From the NCBI GenBank assembly GCA_036386395.1, contig DASVVU010000287.1:1-14349 (forward strand): a DNA stretch of 14,349 bases, given 5' to 3'. Shown piece by piece: positions 1-6,927 of this stretch. Origin of the DNA: JAJKJG01 sp036386395 (lineage in GTDB: Bacteria; Pseudomonadota; Alphaproteobacteria; Rhizobiales; Beijerinckiaceae). Within the stretch, counting starts at the first letter, position 1. Each line of letters begins with the position of its first letter. Made by a program: the position numbers and the translations under genes. The notes beneath the pieces are model-generated. The model saw only the letters and a list, made by a program, of their open reading frames with translations. It searched no databases and was not told the origin of the DNA.

Positions 1-1504
1 CGATCGTCACGCGCGTGTCGACGCTGACCCTGTGGACGTCGGAGCGGTCGGCATCGCTGAAGAGCGGAGTGAAGGTCGTCGACGTGTCGAGCCCGGAGAT
101 GATGGAGGAGCCCCAATGCCACGCCCGCACGGTCCCGGAGAGGGCCTGCGCGACCGGCGCGTCGTTCTCGCCGACGACCGTCACCGTGACCGCGTTCCTG
201 CCGGTCGCGCCTTGGCTGTCAGTGACTGCATAGGCGAAGGTCTCGGACGCGGTCTCGCCCGCCGCGAGGAACTCGAAGCGGCCGGCGGGGTCGTAGGAGA
301 TGCGCCCGTCGGCGGTCATCTCCGCCATGCCGCGCAGGCGGCCGGCTTCGATCCGGACGATGTGCGCATCGGCGCCGTCGGGGTCCTCGAACACGGGCGA
401 CAGAAGCACCGCGCCCTCGCCCTCGCCGATCCGGGCCGTGAGCGCCTGCACGACGGGGGCATCGTTACGGCCCTCGACCCGGACGGTTGCGGTCTCGGTC
501 GTCTCGCCGCCGTGGCCGTCCGAGACCGTGAAGGTGAACTGCTCGACGACGCTCTCGCCCTCGCCGAGGGCGCCGAGCCGGCCCGGGTCGTAGGTGATCG
601 AGCCGTCCGGGTTCGCCCAGGCCGTCCCGACGAGCCCCTGCGCGTCGACGCTGACGGTGTGGGTGTCCGAGAGGTCGGCGTCCGACACGAACGGCGTCAG
701 GGTCACGCGCCCGTCGTCCGCGACGACGGCCTCGAGGGCGCGCGTCGTCGGCGCGTCGTTCGTGCCGACGAGGTCGACCTCGACCGTCCTCGTGGTGGTG
801 CCGCCGTGGGCGTCCGAGACGCTCACGTCGTAGTACTGCCTTAAGGTCTCGCCCTCGCCGAGGAAGGCGATGGCGGCGTCGTCGACCGAGAAGGTCCAGT
901 CGACGAAGCCCCTGTCGTAGGGGTGCGCCAGCTCCGTCATGACCGCCGAGAACGTGCCGAGGTAGCCCTCGCCCTGCGGCGCGAATGAGAAGCTGTGGGT
1001 GTCGTACAGGTCCGGGTCCGTGTAATCGAGCGCGCCGGAGGCCGTGTGCGTGAAGGCGTCCTCGTCCGGGTCCCCGTCGGCGAGCTCGACGACCTGGGTC
1101 GGGGCGGTTCCCGTCCAGTGATTGAGCTGCACCGCGTCGTTCGTTCCCGTGATGACGACCCAGACCTGCGCCGTGGAGGTGTGCCCGAGGCCGTTGCGGA
1201 TCGTGTACTTGAAGCCGTCGAGGGAGGTCTGGCCGGCGCCGAGGTAGTCGAAGTGGCCGCCCGCGTCGTAAGTGAAGACCCCGTCCTGATAGGTGATCGT
1301 CGCGGCCCCGTTGGTCGTCGTCTGGAGCGAGACGAAGCTCTTCGCGAGCCCGCCGTCGTTGGCGAGGAGGTCGGCGATCGTGAAGGTGAAGGGGACGTTC
1401 TCGTCCGTCTGGAAGGTGTCCTCGTTCGCCTGCAACCTGACGCTGTTCGAGACGTTTGAGGTCTGGGCTGTGGCGCGGCCGCTCATGGAAGCCGGAAATG
1501 GCAT
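1..1504 (-). CDS. VCBS/cadherin-like repeat protein, partial (C-terminus beyond window)
   Basis: The minus strand is open from ATG 1504 to the window edge (501 codons, no stop), and the protein continues past base 1. It contains at least four tandem domains of about 100-125 residues. Each begins with a G-x-NDA signature, near residues 120 (GTNDAV), 245 (GTNDAP), 347 (GRNDAP) and 446 (GENDAP). Between these lie D-D/S-D-x-SD-x-H-x-V-x-V strands, 'YDP' turns and 'FxFTVSDGHGG' segments typical of VCBS and cadherin-like repeats. The N-terminus has no signal peptide. Proteins of this type are usually large adhesins or RTX-like exoproteins exported by type I secretion with a C-terminal signal, which would lie outside this window. 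The start is uncertain: a GGGGG tract precedes ATG 1504, and an in-frame ATG at 1486 is the alternative. Class assignment is confident; the adhesin role is inference. Confidence 0.85.
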   Translation of the reverse strand, partial: MPFPASMSGRATAQTSNVSNSVRLQANEDTFQTDENVPFTFTIADLLANDGGLAKSFVSLQTTTNGAATITYQDGVFTYDAGGHFDYLGAGQTSLDGFKYTIRNGLGHTSTAQVWVVITGTNDAVQLNHWTGTAPTQVVELADGDPDEDAFTHTASGALDYTDPDLYDTHSFSFAPQGEGYLGTFSAVMTELAHPYDRGFVDWTFSVDDAAIAFLGEGETLRQYYDVSVSDAHGGTTTRTVEVDLVGTNDAPTTRALEAVVADDGRVTLTPFVSDADLSDTHTVSVDAQGLVGTAWANPDGSITYDPGRLGALGEGESVVEQFTFTVSDGHGGETTETATVRVEGRNDAPVVQALTARIGEGEGAVLLSPVFEDPDGADAHIVRIEAGRLRGMAEMTADGRISYDPAGRFEFLAAGETASETFAYAVTDSQGATGRNAVTVTVVGENDAPVAQALSGTVRAWHWGSSIISGLDTSTTFTPLFSDADRSDVHRVSVDTRVTI

Positions 1505-1630
1505 GGTGCCCCCGCAATGGCCCCGCGCCGGCAATGGCCGGGGCTTCGAGGGCGCCACCCTGGACCGGGACCCGTTTCGGGAGCCGCTCAAGGACGCCTA
1601 AAATTTTAGCGAACGACGATTTTCCGGACG

Positions 1631-1665
1631 GCGCCGCGGGGGAGGGCAGGCCTCCCCCGCGGCGC
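1631..1665 (-). terminator. Strong hairpin downstream of the beta-helix gene
   Basis: A perfect 15-bp GC-rich stem (1631-1645 paired with 1651-1665) with a 5-nt loop starts 13 nt past the stop codon of the minus-strand beta-helix gene. There is no clean U-run after it on the minus strand, only a mixed AT-rich stretch, so it could be an imperfect intrinsic terminator or an mRNA-stabilising hairpin. It would separate transcription of the beta-helix gene from the VCBS gene that starts 127 nt further on. Confidence 0.6.
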
Positions 1666-1677
1666 GTCGTGCCCTGC

Positions 1678-3057
1678 TTAAGTCAGGTTGTCGTTGAAGT
1701 AGCCGGCGTTCGCCTGGGCGGCGGCGTCGACCTGCTGTCCCTGCGAGTTGCCGCGCAGGCGGTTCCTCACGAACGTCACGTTCACGTGGCCCGAGCCGTA
1801 GTGCGAGAGTCCGTAGCCGCAGCCCTTGACCACGTTGCCGTCGGCCGCGAAGTCGGTGAGGAGGCCGGGGTAGCCGCCCGTGAGGAAGGAGTCCCCGATC
1901 GCCATGCCGAAGTCGACCTGCTCGACGTGGTTGTGGTGCACCTCGCCGCTCGTGACGTAGCCCTCGAAGCGGATCCCGCGCGCGCCGCCGCCGCCGTTGA
2001 GGGCGAAGACGGTGTTGTCGTTCACGCGGATGCGCGTCGCAGGCTTCGACGCGGACGGGCCGGTGACGCCGATGCCGACGACCTTGCCCGAGCCCGACGA
2101 CCGCGAGAAGTACTTCAGGGTGTTGTGGTCGATGTCGATGTCCGTGCAGCCGTTGTAGCCGGCGCCCGGGTAGGTGCCGTCGGCACTGCTTGCCCAGATG
2201 ACGAAGTTGTCGCCGCCGAACCCGCTCGACGCGCCGTTGTCGAGGAGGCGCAGCGTGTCGAACGAGGCGTGGTGGATCCTCCCGCGCTGGCAGGTCTCGA
2301 GGTAGATGTGCCGCGCGGCGTCCGAGTAGCGCCCGCCGCGGACCTCCCAGTTGGTGCAGAACTGGAGCGCGAGCAGGTTCTGGCCCGATCCCTTGAAGGC
2401 GCAGTTGTCGAGGAGGACCCGGTCGGTCCGCGCGATGACGACCTGGTCGCCGACCCAGCCGCGCTGGTTCGAGCCGTCCGTCGTGACGCGGCGAAGCGTC
2501 AGCCTCTCGCTCGACTGCCACCCGTCGGGGAGCGGCGGGAGATGGTAGGTGATGCCGCCGTAGGTGTAGGTGTAGGGGCCGTCCGTGTCCGACTCGTTGA
2601 AGTTGATCGCCGTGTTCCAGAGGTTCTTGAAGTGGACGTCCTCGAGGAGCACGTTCTCGTAGTAGCCCCCGTACATCATCCAGAACGCGGAGTTCTGCGC
2701 CGCCGCGTTGCCGTCGAAGATCACGCCCTTGATGGTGATGTTCTTGACCCGGTTCGACGACGAGGCGCCGACGAACTGGATCATGTTGGAGGTCAGAGAG
2801 GTGGTGTTGGGCGGGTTGGCGAGACGGAGCGTCGTCACGCCCTTGCGCCCGAGGAGCTCGAGGTCGGAGGGAACGGTCAGGACGTTGTCGTACTCGATCA
2901 CGTCGGCCGGGAGCTGGAGCGGCGCCCGGTTCGTGCCGCAGTAGTTGAAGGCGTCCTGCAGGGCCGTCCTGTTCGCGGCGGCGGCCGATGCGCTGATGCC
3001 GGTGCCGAGGGTCAGGCCGGTCACCGTGTAGCCGTATCCGGTGGGGGTGATGGTCAT
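1678..3057 (-). CDS. Right-handed parallel beta-helix (pectin-lyase fold) protein
   Basis: This 459-aa protein has the short repeated strands and Asn/Gly turns of a right-handed beta-helix. Examples are 'ITIKGVIFDGN' at residues 107-117, followed by 'NVLLEDVHFKNLWNTAINF', 'DRVLLDNCAFKGSGQN', 'CTDIDIDHNTLKYFS', 'TRIRVNDNTVFAL' and 'SGEVHHNHVEQVDFGMAIGD'. The N-terminus (about 1-60) resembles the cap seen in pectate-lyase-3-like proteins, with 'NRTALQDAFNYC' and 'LQLPADV'. No signal peptide or C-terminal RTX nonapeptides are visible, so the export route is unknown. Members bind or cleave polysaccharides, and some are phage tail spikes. No catalytic residues could be assigned, so a specific lyase or hydrolase activity is not claimed. 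The ATG at 3057 is preceded by AGGA at suitable spacing. It lies upstream of the VCBS gene on the same strand, 173 nt apart with a hairpin between. Confidence 0.82.
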   Translation of the reverse strand: MTITPTGYGYTVTGLTLGTGISASAAAANRTALQDAFNYCGTNRAPLQLPADVIEYDNVLTVPSDLELLGRKGVTTLRLANPPNTTSLTSNMIQFVGASSSNRVKNITIKGVIFDGNAAAQNSAFWMMYGGYYENVLLEDVHFKNLWNTAINFNESDTDGPYTYTYGGITYHLPPLPDGWQSSERLTLRRVTTDGSNQRGWVGDQVVIARTDRVLLDNCAFKGSGQNLLALQFCTNWEVRGGRYSDAARHIYLETCQRGRIHHASFDTLRLLDNGASSGFGGDNFVIWASSADGTYPGAGYNGCTDIDIDHNTLKYFSRSSGSGKVVGIGVTGPSASKPATRIRVNDNTVFALNGGGGARGIRFEGYVTSGEVHHNHVEQVDFGMAIGDSFLTGGYPGLLTDFAADGNVVKGCGYGLSHYGSGHVNVTFVRNRLRGNSQGQQVDAAAQANAGYFNDNLT

Positions 3058-3083
3058 TACATTAATCCTAAGTTGGTGTGAGT

Positions 3084-3110
3084 GTGACCGCAGATTCCTA
3101 CTGCGTTCAC
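3084..3110. promoter_or_regulatory. 27-bp imperfect dyad in the beta-helix gene leader
   Basis: Two 10-bp arms (3084-3093 and 3101-3110) are inverted copies with 9 of 10 positions matching, separated by 7 nt. On the minus strand the dyad begins about where transcription would start from the candidate promoter at 3118-3146, and it ends 26 nt before the ATG. It could be an operator or a 5'-UTR stem-loop. No factor can be named. Confidence 0.5.
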
Positions 3111-3117
3111 TTATTCC

Positions 3118-3146
3118 TAGATAACACTGGACAAAAAACCTCGCAA
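3118..3146 (-). promoter_or_regulatory. Candidate sigma-70-type promoter of the beta-helix gene
   Basis: On the minus strand, TTGCGA (3146-3141) and TATCTA (3123-3118) are separated by exactly 17 nt, in one of the few AT-rich stretches of the region. The -35 matches consensus at 4 of 6 positions, the -10 only at TAT. Predicted initiation is near 3111, giving a leader of about 54 nt. Assignment rests on spacing and base composition only. Confidence 0.4.
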
Positions 3147-3282
3147 GAGATTTTTTTCAGGAGGGGTATGCCTGCGCGCCTGCAGAAGCGTCGGCCCACC
3201 GGAATAGGCGTCGTCGGGAGCTGACGAATCTTTAGCGAAGGCGGGCTAGAAGCAGGGGCATCTGCCCTGCAGGGATCGATTC

Positions 3283-3690
3283 GTGATCGCCCGCTCGCTT
3301 GCCGGCCTTCCGGCCTTTGCGGCCTACTTCGCGCTCGCCGTGTCGCTCTGCGCCGCCTACGTCGCCGCCTACGTCCAGGTGACGTCGCACCGGGAATTCC
3401 ATCTGATCGTCGTCGAGCACAACGCCTCCGCCGCGACCGCCCTCGGCATGAGCCTGTTCGGGTTCTCGATGCCGCTCGCGAGCGCGATCTACCACTCGGC
3501 CGGGATCGTCGACTGCGCCATCTGGGGGCTCGTCTCGCTCGTCGGGCAGCTCGTCGCCTACGGGCTCGCCCGCTGGGCGCACCCGGATCTCAGCGGGGCG
3601 ATCGAGCGGAACGCGATCTCGGCGGCGCTCTGGCTCGGCTTCGTGTCCCTCTCGGCGGGGCTGCTCAGCGCCGCCTGCATGAGCTACTGA
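3283..3690 (+). CDS. DUF350 (UPF0719) inner-membrane protein
   Basis: This 135-aa protein has four predicted membrane helices (about residues 10-32, 50-70, 75-97 and 111-132). It carries the UPF0719/DUF350 signature 'EHNASAATALG' at 45-55 before the second helix and a polar 'IERNAISAAL' entry into the fourth. The family's biochemical role is unknown. In E. coli the homologue YjfL is encoded with YjfM (DUF1190) and YjfC (glutathionylspermidine-synthase-like), and the same order appears here. GTG 3283 was chosen because AGGG (3271-3274) lies 8 nt upstream. A short hairpin (3252-3257/3265-3270) sits just before it. The next gene starts 5 nt after the stop, so the three genes are almost certainly one operon. 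Family call is firm; function is unknown. Confidence 0.88.
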   Translation: MIARSLAGLPAFAAYFALAVSLCAAYVAAYVQVTSHREFHLIVVEHNASAATALGMSLFGFSMPLASAIYHSAGIVDCAIWGLVSLVGQLVAYGLARWAHPDLSGAIERNAISAALWLGFVSLSAGLLSAACMSY

Positions 3691-3695
3691 CGCCC

Positions 3696-3917
3696 GTGAA
3701 GCGCAGCGACGTGATCAAGCTCGTGGCGCTCGGCGCCGGCATCGCGGCGGTCTACGCCTTCGACGAGTCGCGCCAGTGCCGCAACGAGCGCGGCGAGGTC
3801 GTGGCTTGCCGCTCGTCGGGCTCGGGCGGGAGTGGGGGAGGGGGCTCGGGCAGCCACAGCACCACCTCGCGGGGCGGCTTCGGCGCGACCGGCGCCGGGC
3901 ACGGCGGCGGGAGCTGA
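3696..3917 (+). CDS. Small anchored Gly/Ser-rich protein, minimal DUF1190 (YgiB/YjfM)-like
   Basis: This 73-aa protein starts at GTG 3696, 5 nt after the DUF350 gene, and ends 8 nt before the ATP-grasp gene. Residues 4-21 are a hydrophobic segment (signal anchor or uncleaved signal). Two cysteines follow (28 and 38) around 'RNERGEVVAC', then a Ser/Gly linker (40-53), and finally 'TTSRGGFGATG' with RGGFG at 59-63. As I recall, E. coli YgiB and other DUF1190 proteins also end in a Gly/Ser-rich tail with an RGGFG motif, and they are encoded beside the YgiC/YjfC ligases. This looks like a drastically shortened member or functional counterpart with the large middle region lost. The gene order supports that; overall similarity is too short to prove homology by eye. 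Confidence 0.75.
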   Translation: MKRSDVIKLVALGAGIAAVYAFDESRQCRNERGEVVACRSSGSGGSGGGGSGSHSTTSRGGFGATGAGHGGGS

Positions 3918-3925
3918 GGCGCAAG

Positions 3926-5089
3926 GTGCAGCGGCGCCCGATGCCCGTGCGGCCCGACCTCGACGAGCGGGCGCGGTCTCTCGGCTTCACGTTCCACCGC
4001 CTCGACGGCGCGGTCTACTGGGACGAAAACGCGGCCTATGTCTTCACCTTGCGCGAGATCGAGAACGACCTCGAGGCGCCGACCGCCGAGCTCGCCGCGA
4101 TGTGCCTGGAGCTCGCCGACCGGATCGTCGCGAGCGAGGAGCTGATGCGGCGCCTCAAGGTCCCGGAGCACGCCTGGGACCTCATCGCCGCGAGCTGGCG
4201 GCGCCGGGACTTGAGCCTCTACGGCCGCTTCGACCTCGCCTATTCGGGCGAAGGGCCGGCGAAGCTCCTGGAGTACAACGCCGACACGCCGACGAGTCTC
4301 TACGAGGCCGCCGTCTTCCAATGGTTCTGGCTCGAGGACCTGAAGCGCACGGGGGTGCTTCCGGCCGAGGCCGACCAGTTCAACGCCCTGCACGAGCGGC
4401 TGATCGAGCGCCTGCGCGCGATCTCGGCCGGCCTGCCGCTCATGCTCCACTTCGCCTGCATGCGCGAGAGCGCCGAGGACCGCGGCACGGTCGAGTACCT
4501 GCGGGACTGCGCCATGCAGGCGGACCTGCGCACGAAGCATCTCGGCATCGCCGACGTGGGGCTCCGCGGCGACGTCTTCGTCGACCTCGAGGGCGAGCGC
4601 ATCCGGCGCCTGTTCAAGCTCTATCCGTGGGAGTGGATGCTGGCCGAGCCGTTCGGGCGCGCGAAGGCCATGCGCCACACCCGCTTCCTCGAGCCGCCCT
4701 GGAAGGCGGTGCTCTCGACCAAGGGAATCCTGCCGCTCCTGTGGGAGCTCGCCCCGGGCCATCCGAACCTTCTGCCCGCCTATTTCGAGGACGATCCGCG
4801 GCGCTCAGGCCTCGGAGCGCAGGTCGTGCGCAAGCCCCTCTATTCCCGCGAAGGCGCGAACGTCGAGATCCGCGACGGGACGGCGGTCGCGGCGAGCACG
4901 GGCGGGACCTACGGCGCCGAAGGGCACGTTCTCCAGGCGCTGGCGCCTCTACGCGCCTTCGACGGCAACATCCCCGTGATCGGCAGCTGGATTGTCGGCG
5001 ACGCCGCCTGCGGCATCGGCATCCGCGAGGACACGTCGCCGATCACGGGCGACGGCTCGCGCTTCGTCCCGCACGTCATCCTGGGGTGA
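3926..5089 (+). CDS. Glutathionylspermidine synthase-like ATP-grasp ligase (YgiC/YjfC family)
   Basis: This 387-aa protein is near the length of E. coli YgiC and aligns with it from end to end by recall. Diagnostic blocks are 'SLYGRFDLAYSGEGPAKLLE' (97-116), 'YNADTPTSLYEAAVFQW' (117-133), 'DRGTVEYLRDCA' (185-196), 'KLYPWEWM' (231-238), 'EPPWKAVLSTKGILPLLWE' (256-274), 'HPNLLPAYFED' (279-289), the lysine/arginine-rich ATP-grasp strand 'VRKPLYSREGANV' (301-313) and the C-terminal 'GSWIVGD' plus 'GIGIREDTSPITGDGSRFVPH'. It is a C-N ligase domain without the amidase half of true GspSA. Characterised YgiC/YjfC proteins are not known to make glutathionylspermidine, so the substrate is open; a peptide or protein tail is a reasonable guess. 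GTG 3926 is preferred because GAGG (3916-3919) sits 6 nt upstream and the N-terminus then matches YgiC in length. ATG 3941 is the alternative. Confidence 0.92.
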   Translation: MQRRPMPVRPDLDERARSLGFTFHRLDGAVYWDENAAYVFTLREIENDLEAPTAELAAMCLELADRIVASEELMRRLKVPEHAWDLIAASWRRRDLSLYGRFDLAYSGEGPAKLLEYNADTPTSLYEAAVFQWFWLEDLKRTGVLPAEADQFNALHERLIERLRAISAGLPLMLHFACMRESAEDRGTVEYLRDCAMQADLRTKHLGIADVGLRGDVFVDLEGERIRRLFKLYPWEWMLAEPFGRAKAMRHTRFLEPPWKAVLSTKGILPLLWELAPGHPNLLPAYFEDDPRRSGLGAQVVRKPLYSREGANVEIRDGTAVAASTGGTYGAEGHVLQALAPLRAFDGNIPVIGSWIVGDAACGIGIREDTSPITGDGSRFVPHVILG

Positions 5090-5344
5090 CGCGCGGGGCC
5101 GTTGGCGGAGATGCCGGGCGCCGGTTCGGATCTTGTCAGGCGCATCATTGGCCCCTCACGACGGCATACAGCAACGCTCTTCTCACTCCGCACCGTTGCC
5201 GCTAGAATTCTCGCGGTTCTCTCTTCCGATCATTCATCGAGCGGCGCTTTGAAACCTGCCAATTACCCCCGTGTGGCCCCAGGGCCTTTCGCAGGCCTGT
5301 TGCCCATCCTCCCGGCGGTGGTCGATGGACCAGGCCGGGTCCGC
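5090..5344. other. Intergenic stretch upstream of the second beta-helix gene
   Basis: This 255-nt stretch after the ligase gene has no convincing coding signal. The beta-helix reading frame is open back to 5102, but the encoded peptide has no family resemblance, and base composition falls in the middle (about 5150-5270), as expected for a promoter region. No clear -35/-10 pair or terminator stem was found. It should contain both the end of the upstream operon and the start signals of the next gene. Confidence 0.4.
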
Positions 5345-6691
5345 ATGACGGAGAGCCTGCGGTCCGCGGCGAGGCGGTGGAGCCAGCCGCGCCTCACCCC
5401 CCGGACCGTCTGGGTGGCCCCCAACGGCAACGACGGAACGGCGGCGGTGGGAAATCCCACGCTGCCCTATGCAACGATCGCGGCGGCGGTCCAGAACAAC
5501 GACGCGTCCTTCGTGATCGTGCGGGACGGCGACTACGACCCGTTCTCCTTCGAGAGCACGCATACCGGCTGGAGTTCCGTCTCCGGCGGCTTCAACAACA
5601 ACGTCAAGTGGGTGGCGGCCGAGAACCCGTACCGGGCCCGCATCCGCATCGCCGGGCCGGAGACGCACACCCTCACCTGGGCGCCGACCGGACCGACCCT
5701 CTACTACACCACCATACCGGGGACGGTCGAACCGGAGCGGTTCCTGAACCGGCAAGCGTTCGACGAGTTCGGCTTCGAAGTCCAGCTGTTCAGGTTCGAC
5801 TCGCGGCCCGTCGACAAGGGCGGCTACGGGAGCGTAGGCGCCGCGCTCAACGCGCTTGCGGCGGCGAACAGCGGGTGGGTGTGGGACCCGGCCACCCGCT
5901 TCCTTTACGCGAAGTATCACGGCGCCGACATGAACGCGATCAAGTTCGGTTTCCGCGCCGTCTACAAGCAAGCGACCGCCAACGGCTTGCAGTCGGTGTA
6001 CCTCAAGGGCGCCACGCTGATCCTCGACGGCCTTCTGCTCGACGGGGTGGCGATCCGCACCGACCTGGACGCCGCATCCATACCGCCCAGGCTGTGGATC
6101 ATCGACTGCCTGTCCCAGTTCTCGCCGATCGCGGGACTGGAGGCGAACGCGTGCCAGGCCTTCAGCGAGAACTTCAGGGTCCATGCCTCGACGCGCGACG
6201 GATGCCAGTACTTCCCCTCCACGGGCACCTCCCTGATGATGGAGGCGAACAACCACTTCACCAAGGTCGGCGCCATCGACACCTACGGGACCGTCACGAC
6301 CGAGGGCACCATTCAACAGGGCTCCTCGATGCACGGGAAGTGCAGCGGCGCGCGCTTCGGGGTCATTTCGGAAGTTTCGCTCGGAGCCAACATCGCCGAT
6401 GTCGGAGGAGGGCCGTCGGACATCGCCACCTACGTCTGGCACGTCGGCGTCCTCACCCGGCGCTCGCGCGACCCGAGCCCGGCGGGGCAGTACTTCACGA
6501 CCGATCCGGGCCCGTTCCAGCGCACCGTCTGGCTCGACACCTGCGCCGACATGGACGAGGGCGCGAACGTCCGCAACCTGGTCGTCTCCGGATCGGCGGC
6601 CTACGCGGCTCACGTGGACGGGACGAACACCAACTACTTCCCGACCGTCGTCGGCGGCACGCCCACCGCCTACGATCCCCGGTCGCCGTGA
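5345..6691 (+). CDS. Pectin-lyase-fold (beta-helix) protein with DUF1565-like N-terminus
   Basis: This 448-aa protein opens, after a short leader, with 'VWVAPNGNDGTAAVGNPTLP' and 'YATIAAAV' (residues 22-48). That block (a 'V(S/A)PNGxD...GxPxATIxxAV' pattern) is common at the start of secreted beta-helix proteins. Later strands include 'SVYLKGATLILDGLLLDGVA', 'LWIIDCLSQF' and 'EANNHFTKVGAIDTYGTVTT', consistent with stacked coils. No signal peptide is evident. No catalytic residues were recognised, so polysaccharide binding or cleavage is inference. The start is uncertain: ATG 5345 follows no good Shine-Dalgarno, GTG 5318 is in frame and the frame is open to 5102. It is not obviously a paralogue of the beta-helix protein at 1678-3057, whose N-terminal pattern differs. 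A 7-bp hairpin with a 3-nt loop (6685-6701) spans its stop codon. Confidence 0.72.
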   Translation: MTESLRSAARRWSQPRLTPRTVWVAPNGNDGTAAVGNPTLPYATIAAAVQNNDASFVIVRDGDYDPFSFESTHTGWSSVSGGFNNNVKWVAAENPYRARIRIAGPETHTLTWAPTGPTLYYTTIPGTVEPERFLNRQAFDEFGFEVQLFRFDSRPVDKGGYGSVGAALNALAAANSGWVWDPATRFLYAKYHGADMNAIKFGFRAVYKQATANGLQSVYLKGATLILDGLLLDGVAIRTDLDAASIPPRLWIIDCLSQFSPIAGLEANACQAFSENFRVHASTRDGCQYFPSTGTSLMMEANNHFTKVGAIDTYGTVTTEGTIQQGSSMHGKCSGARFGVISEVSLGANIADVGGGPSDIATYVWHVGVLTRRSRDPSPAGQYFTTDPGPFQRTVWLDTCADMDEGANVRNLVVSGSAAYAAHVDGTNTNYFPTVVGGTPTAYDPRSP

Positions 6692-6740
6692 AAATCACGG
6701 CAGGAAGAGGCGGCTCCGACGATTGAGATTTCGAAAGAGA

Positions 6741-6825
6741 TGGTGCGGTCGAGAGGACTCGAACCTCCACTGGTTGCCCAACTAGCACCTCAAGCTAGCG
6801 CGTCTACCAATTCCGCCACGACCGC
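6741..6825 (-). tRNA. tRNA-Leu (GAG anticodon), CCA encoded
   Basis: On the minus strand an 85-nt sequence folds as a class II tRNA. The 7-bp acceptor stem is perfect (GCGGTCG with CGACCGC). The D-arm contains AATTGGTAGA, the anticodon stem is CTAGC/GCTAG around loop TTGAGGT (anticodon GAG), a variable arm follows, and the T-arm holds GGTTCGAGTCC. The discriminator is A at 6744, and CCA is encoded at 6743-6741. It decodes CUC/CUU leucine codons. It reads toward the beta-helix gene, ending 49 nt from its stop. Confidence 0.97.
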
Positions 6826-6927
6826 GAGGGGACCGGACCGCCTGAAGGCCGCATCCGGGGCGGCGGAGCCTGTAACAGAGGCTCCCGGCCGCCACAAGCC
6901 CTCAGGTAGGGCCTCGGAAGGCGGATT

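Noticed and set aside
32..844. Plus-strand open frames opposite the VCBS gene
   Set aside because: The minus-strand frame shows repeated NDAP domains; the plus-strand frames do not.
1456..3081. 541-codon open frame on the plus strand
   Set aside because: Exact antisense shadow of the beta-helix gene, which has recognisable repeat structure and a ribosome-binding site.
3752..4762. 336-codon open frame on the minus strand
   Set aside because: Antisense shadow of the ATP-grasp ligase gene.
5234..6613. 459-codon open frame on the minus strand
   Set aside because: Antisense shadow of the second beta-helix gene; Arg/Val/Asp-rich without domain pattern.
6741..6825. tRNA-Leu as an integration site for a genomic island
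   Set aside because: No integrase and no duplicated tRNA 3' end were seen in the window; the flanking genes are ordinary.
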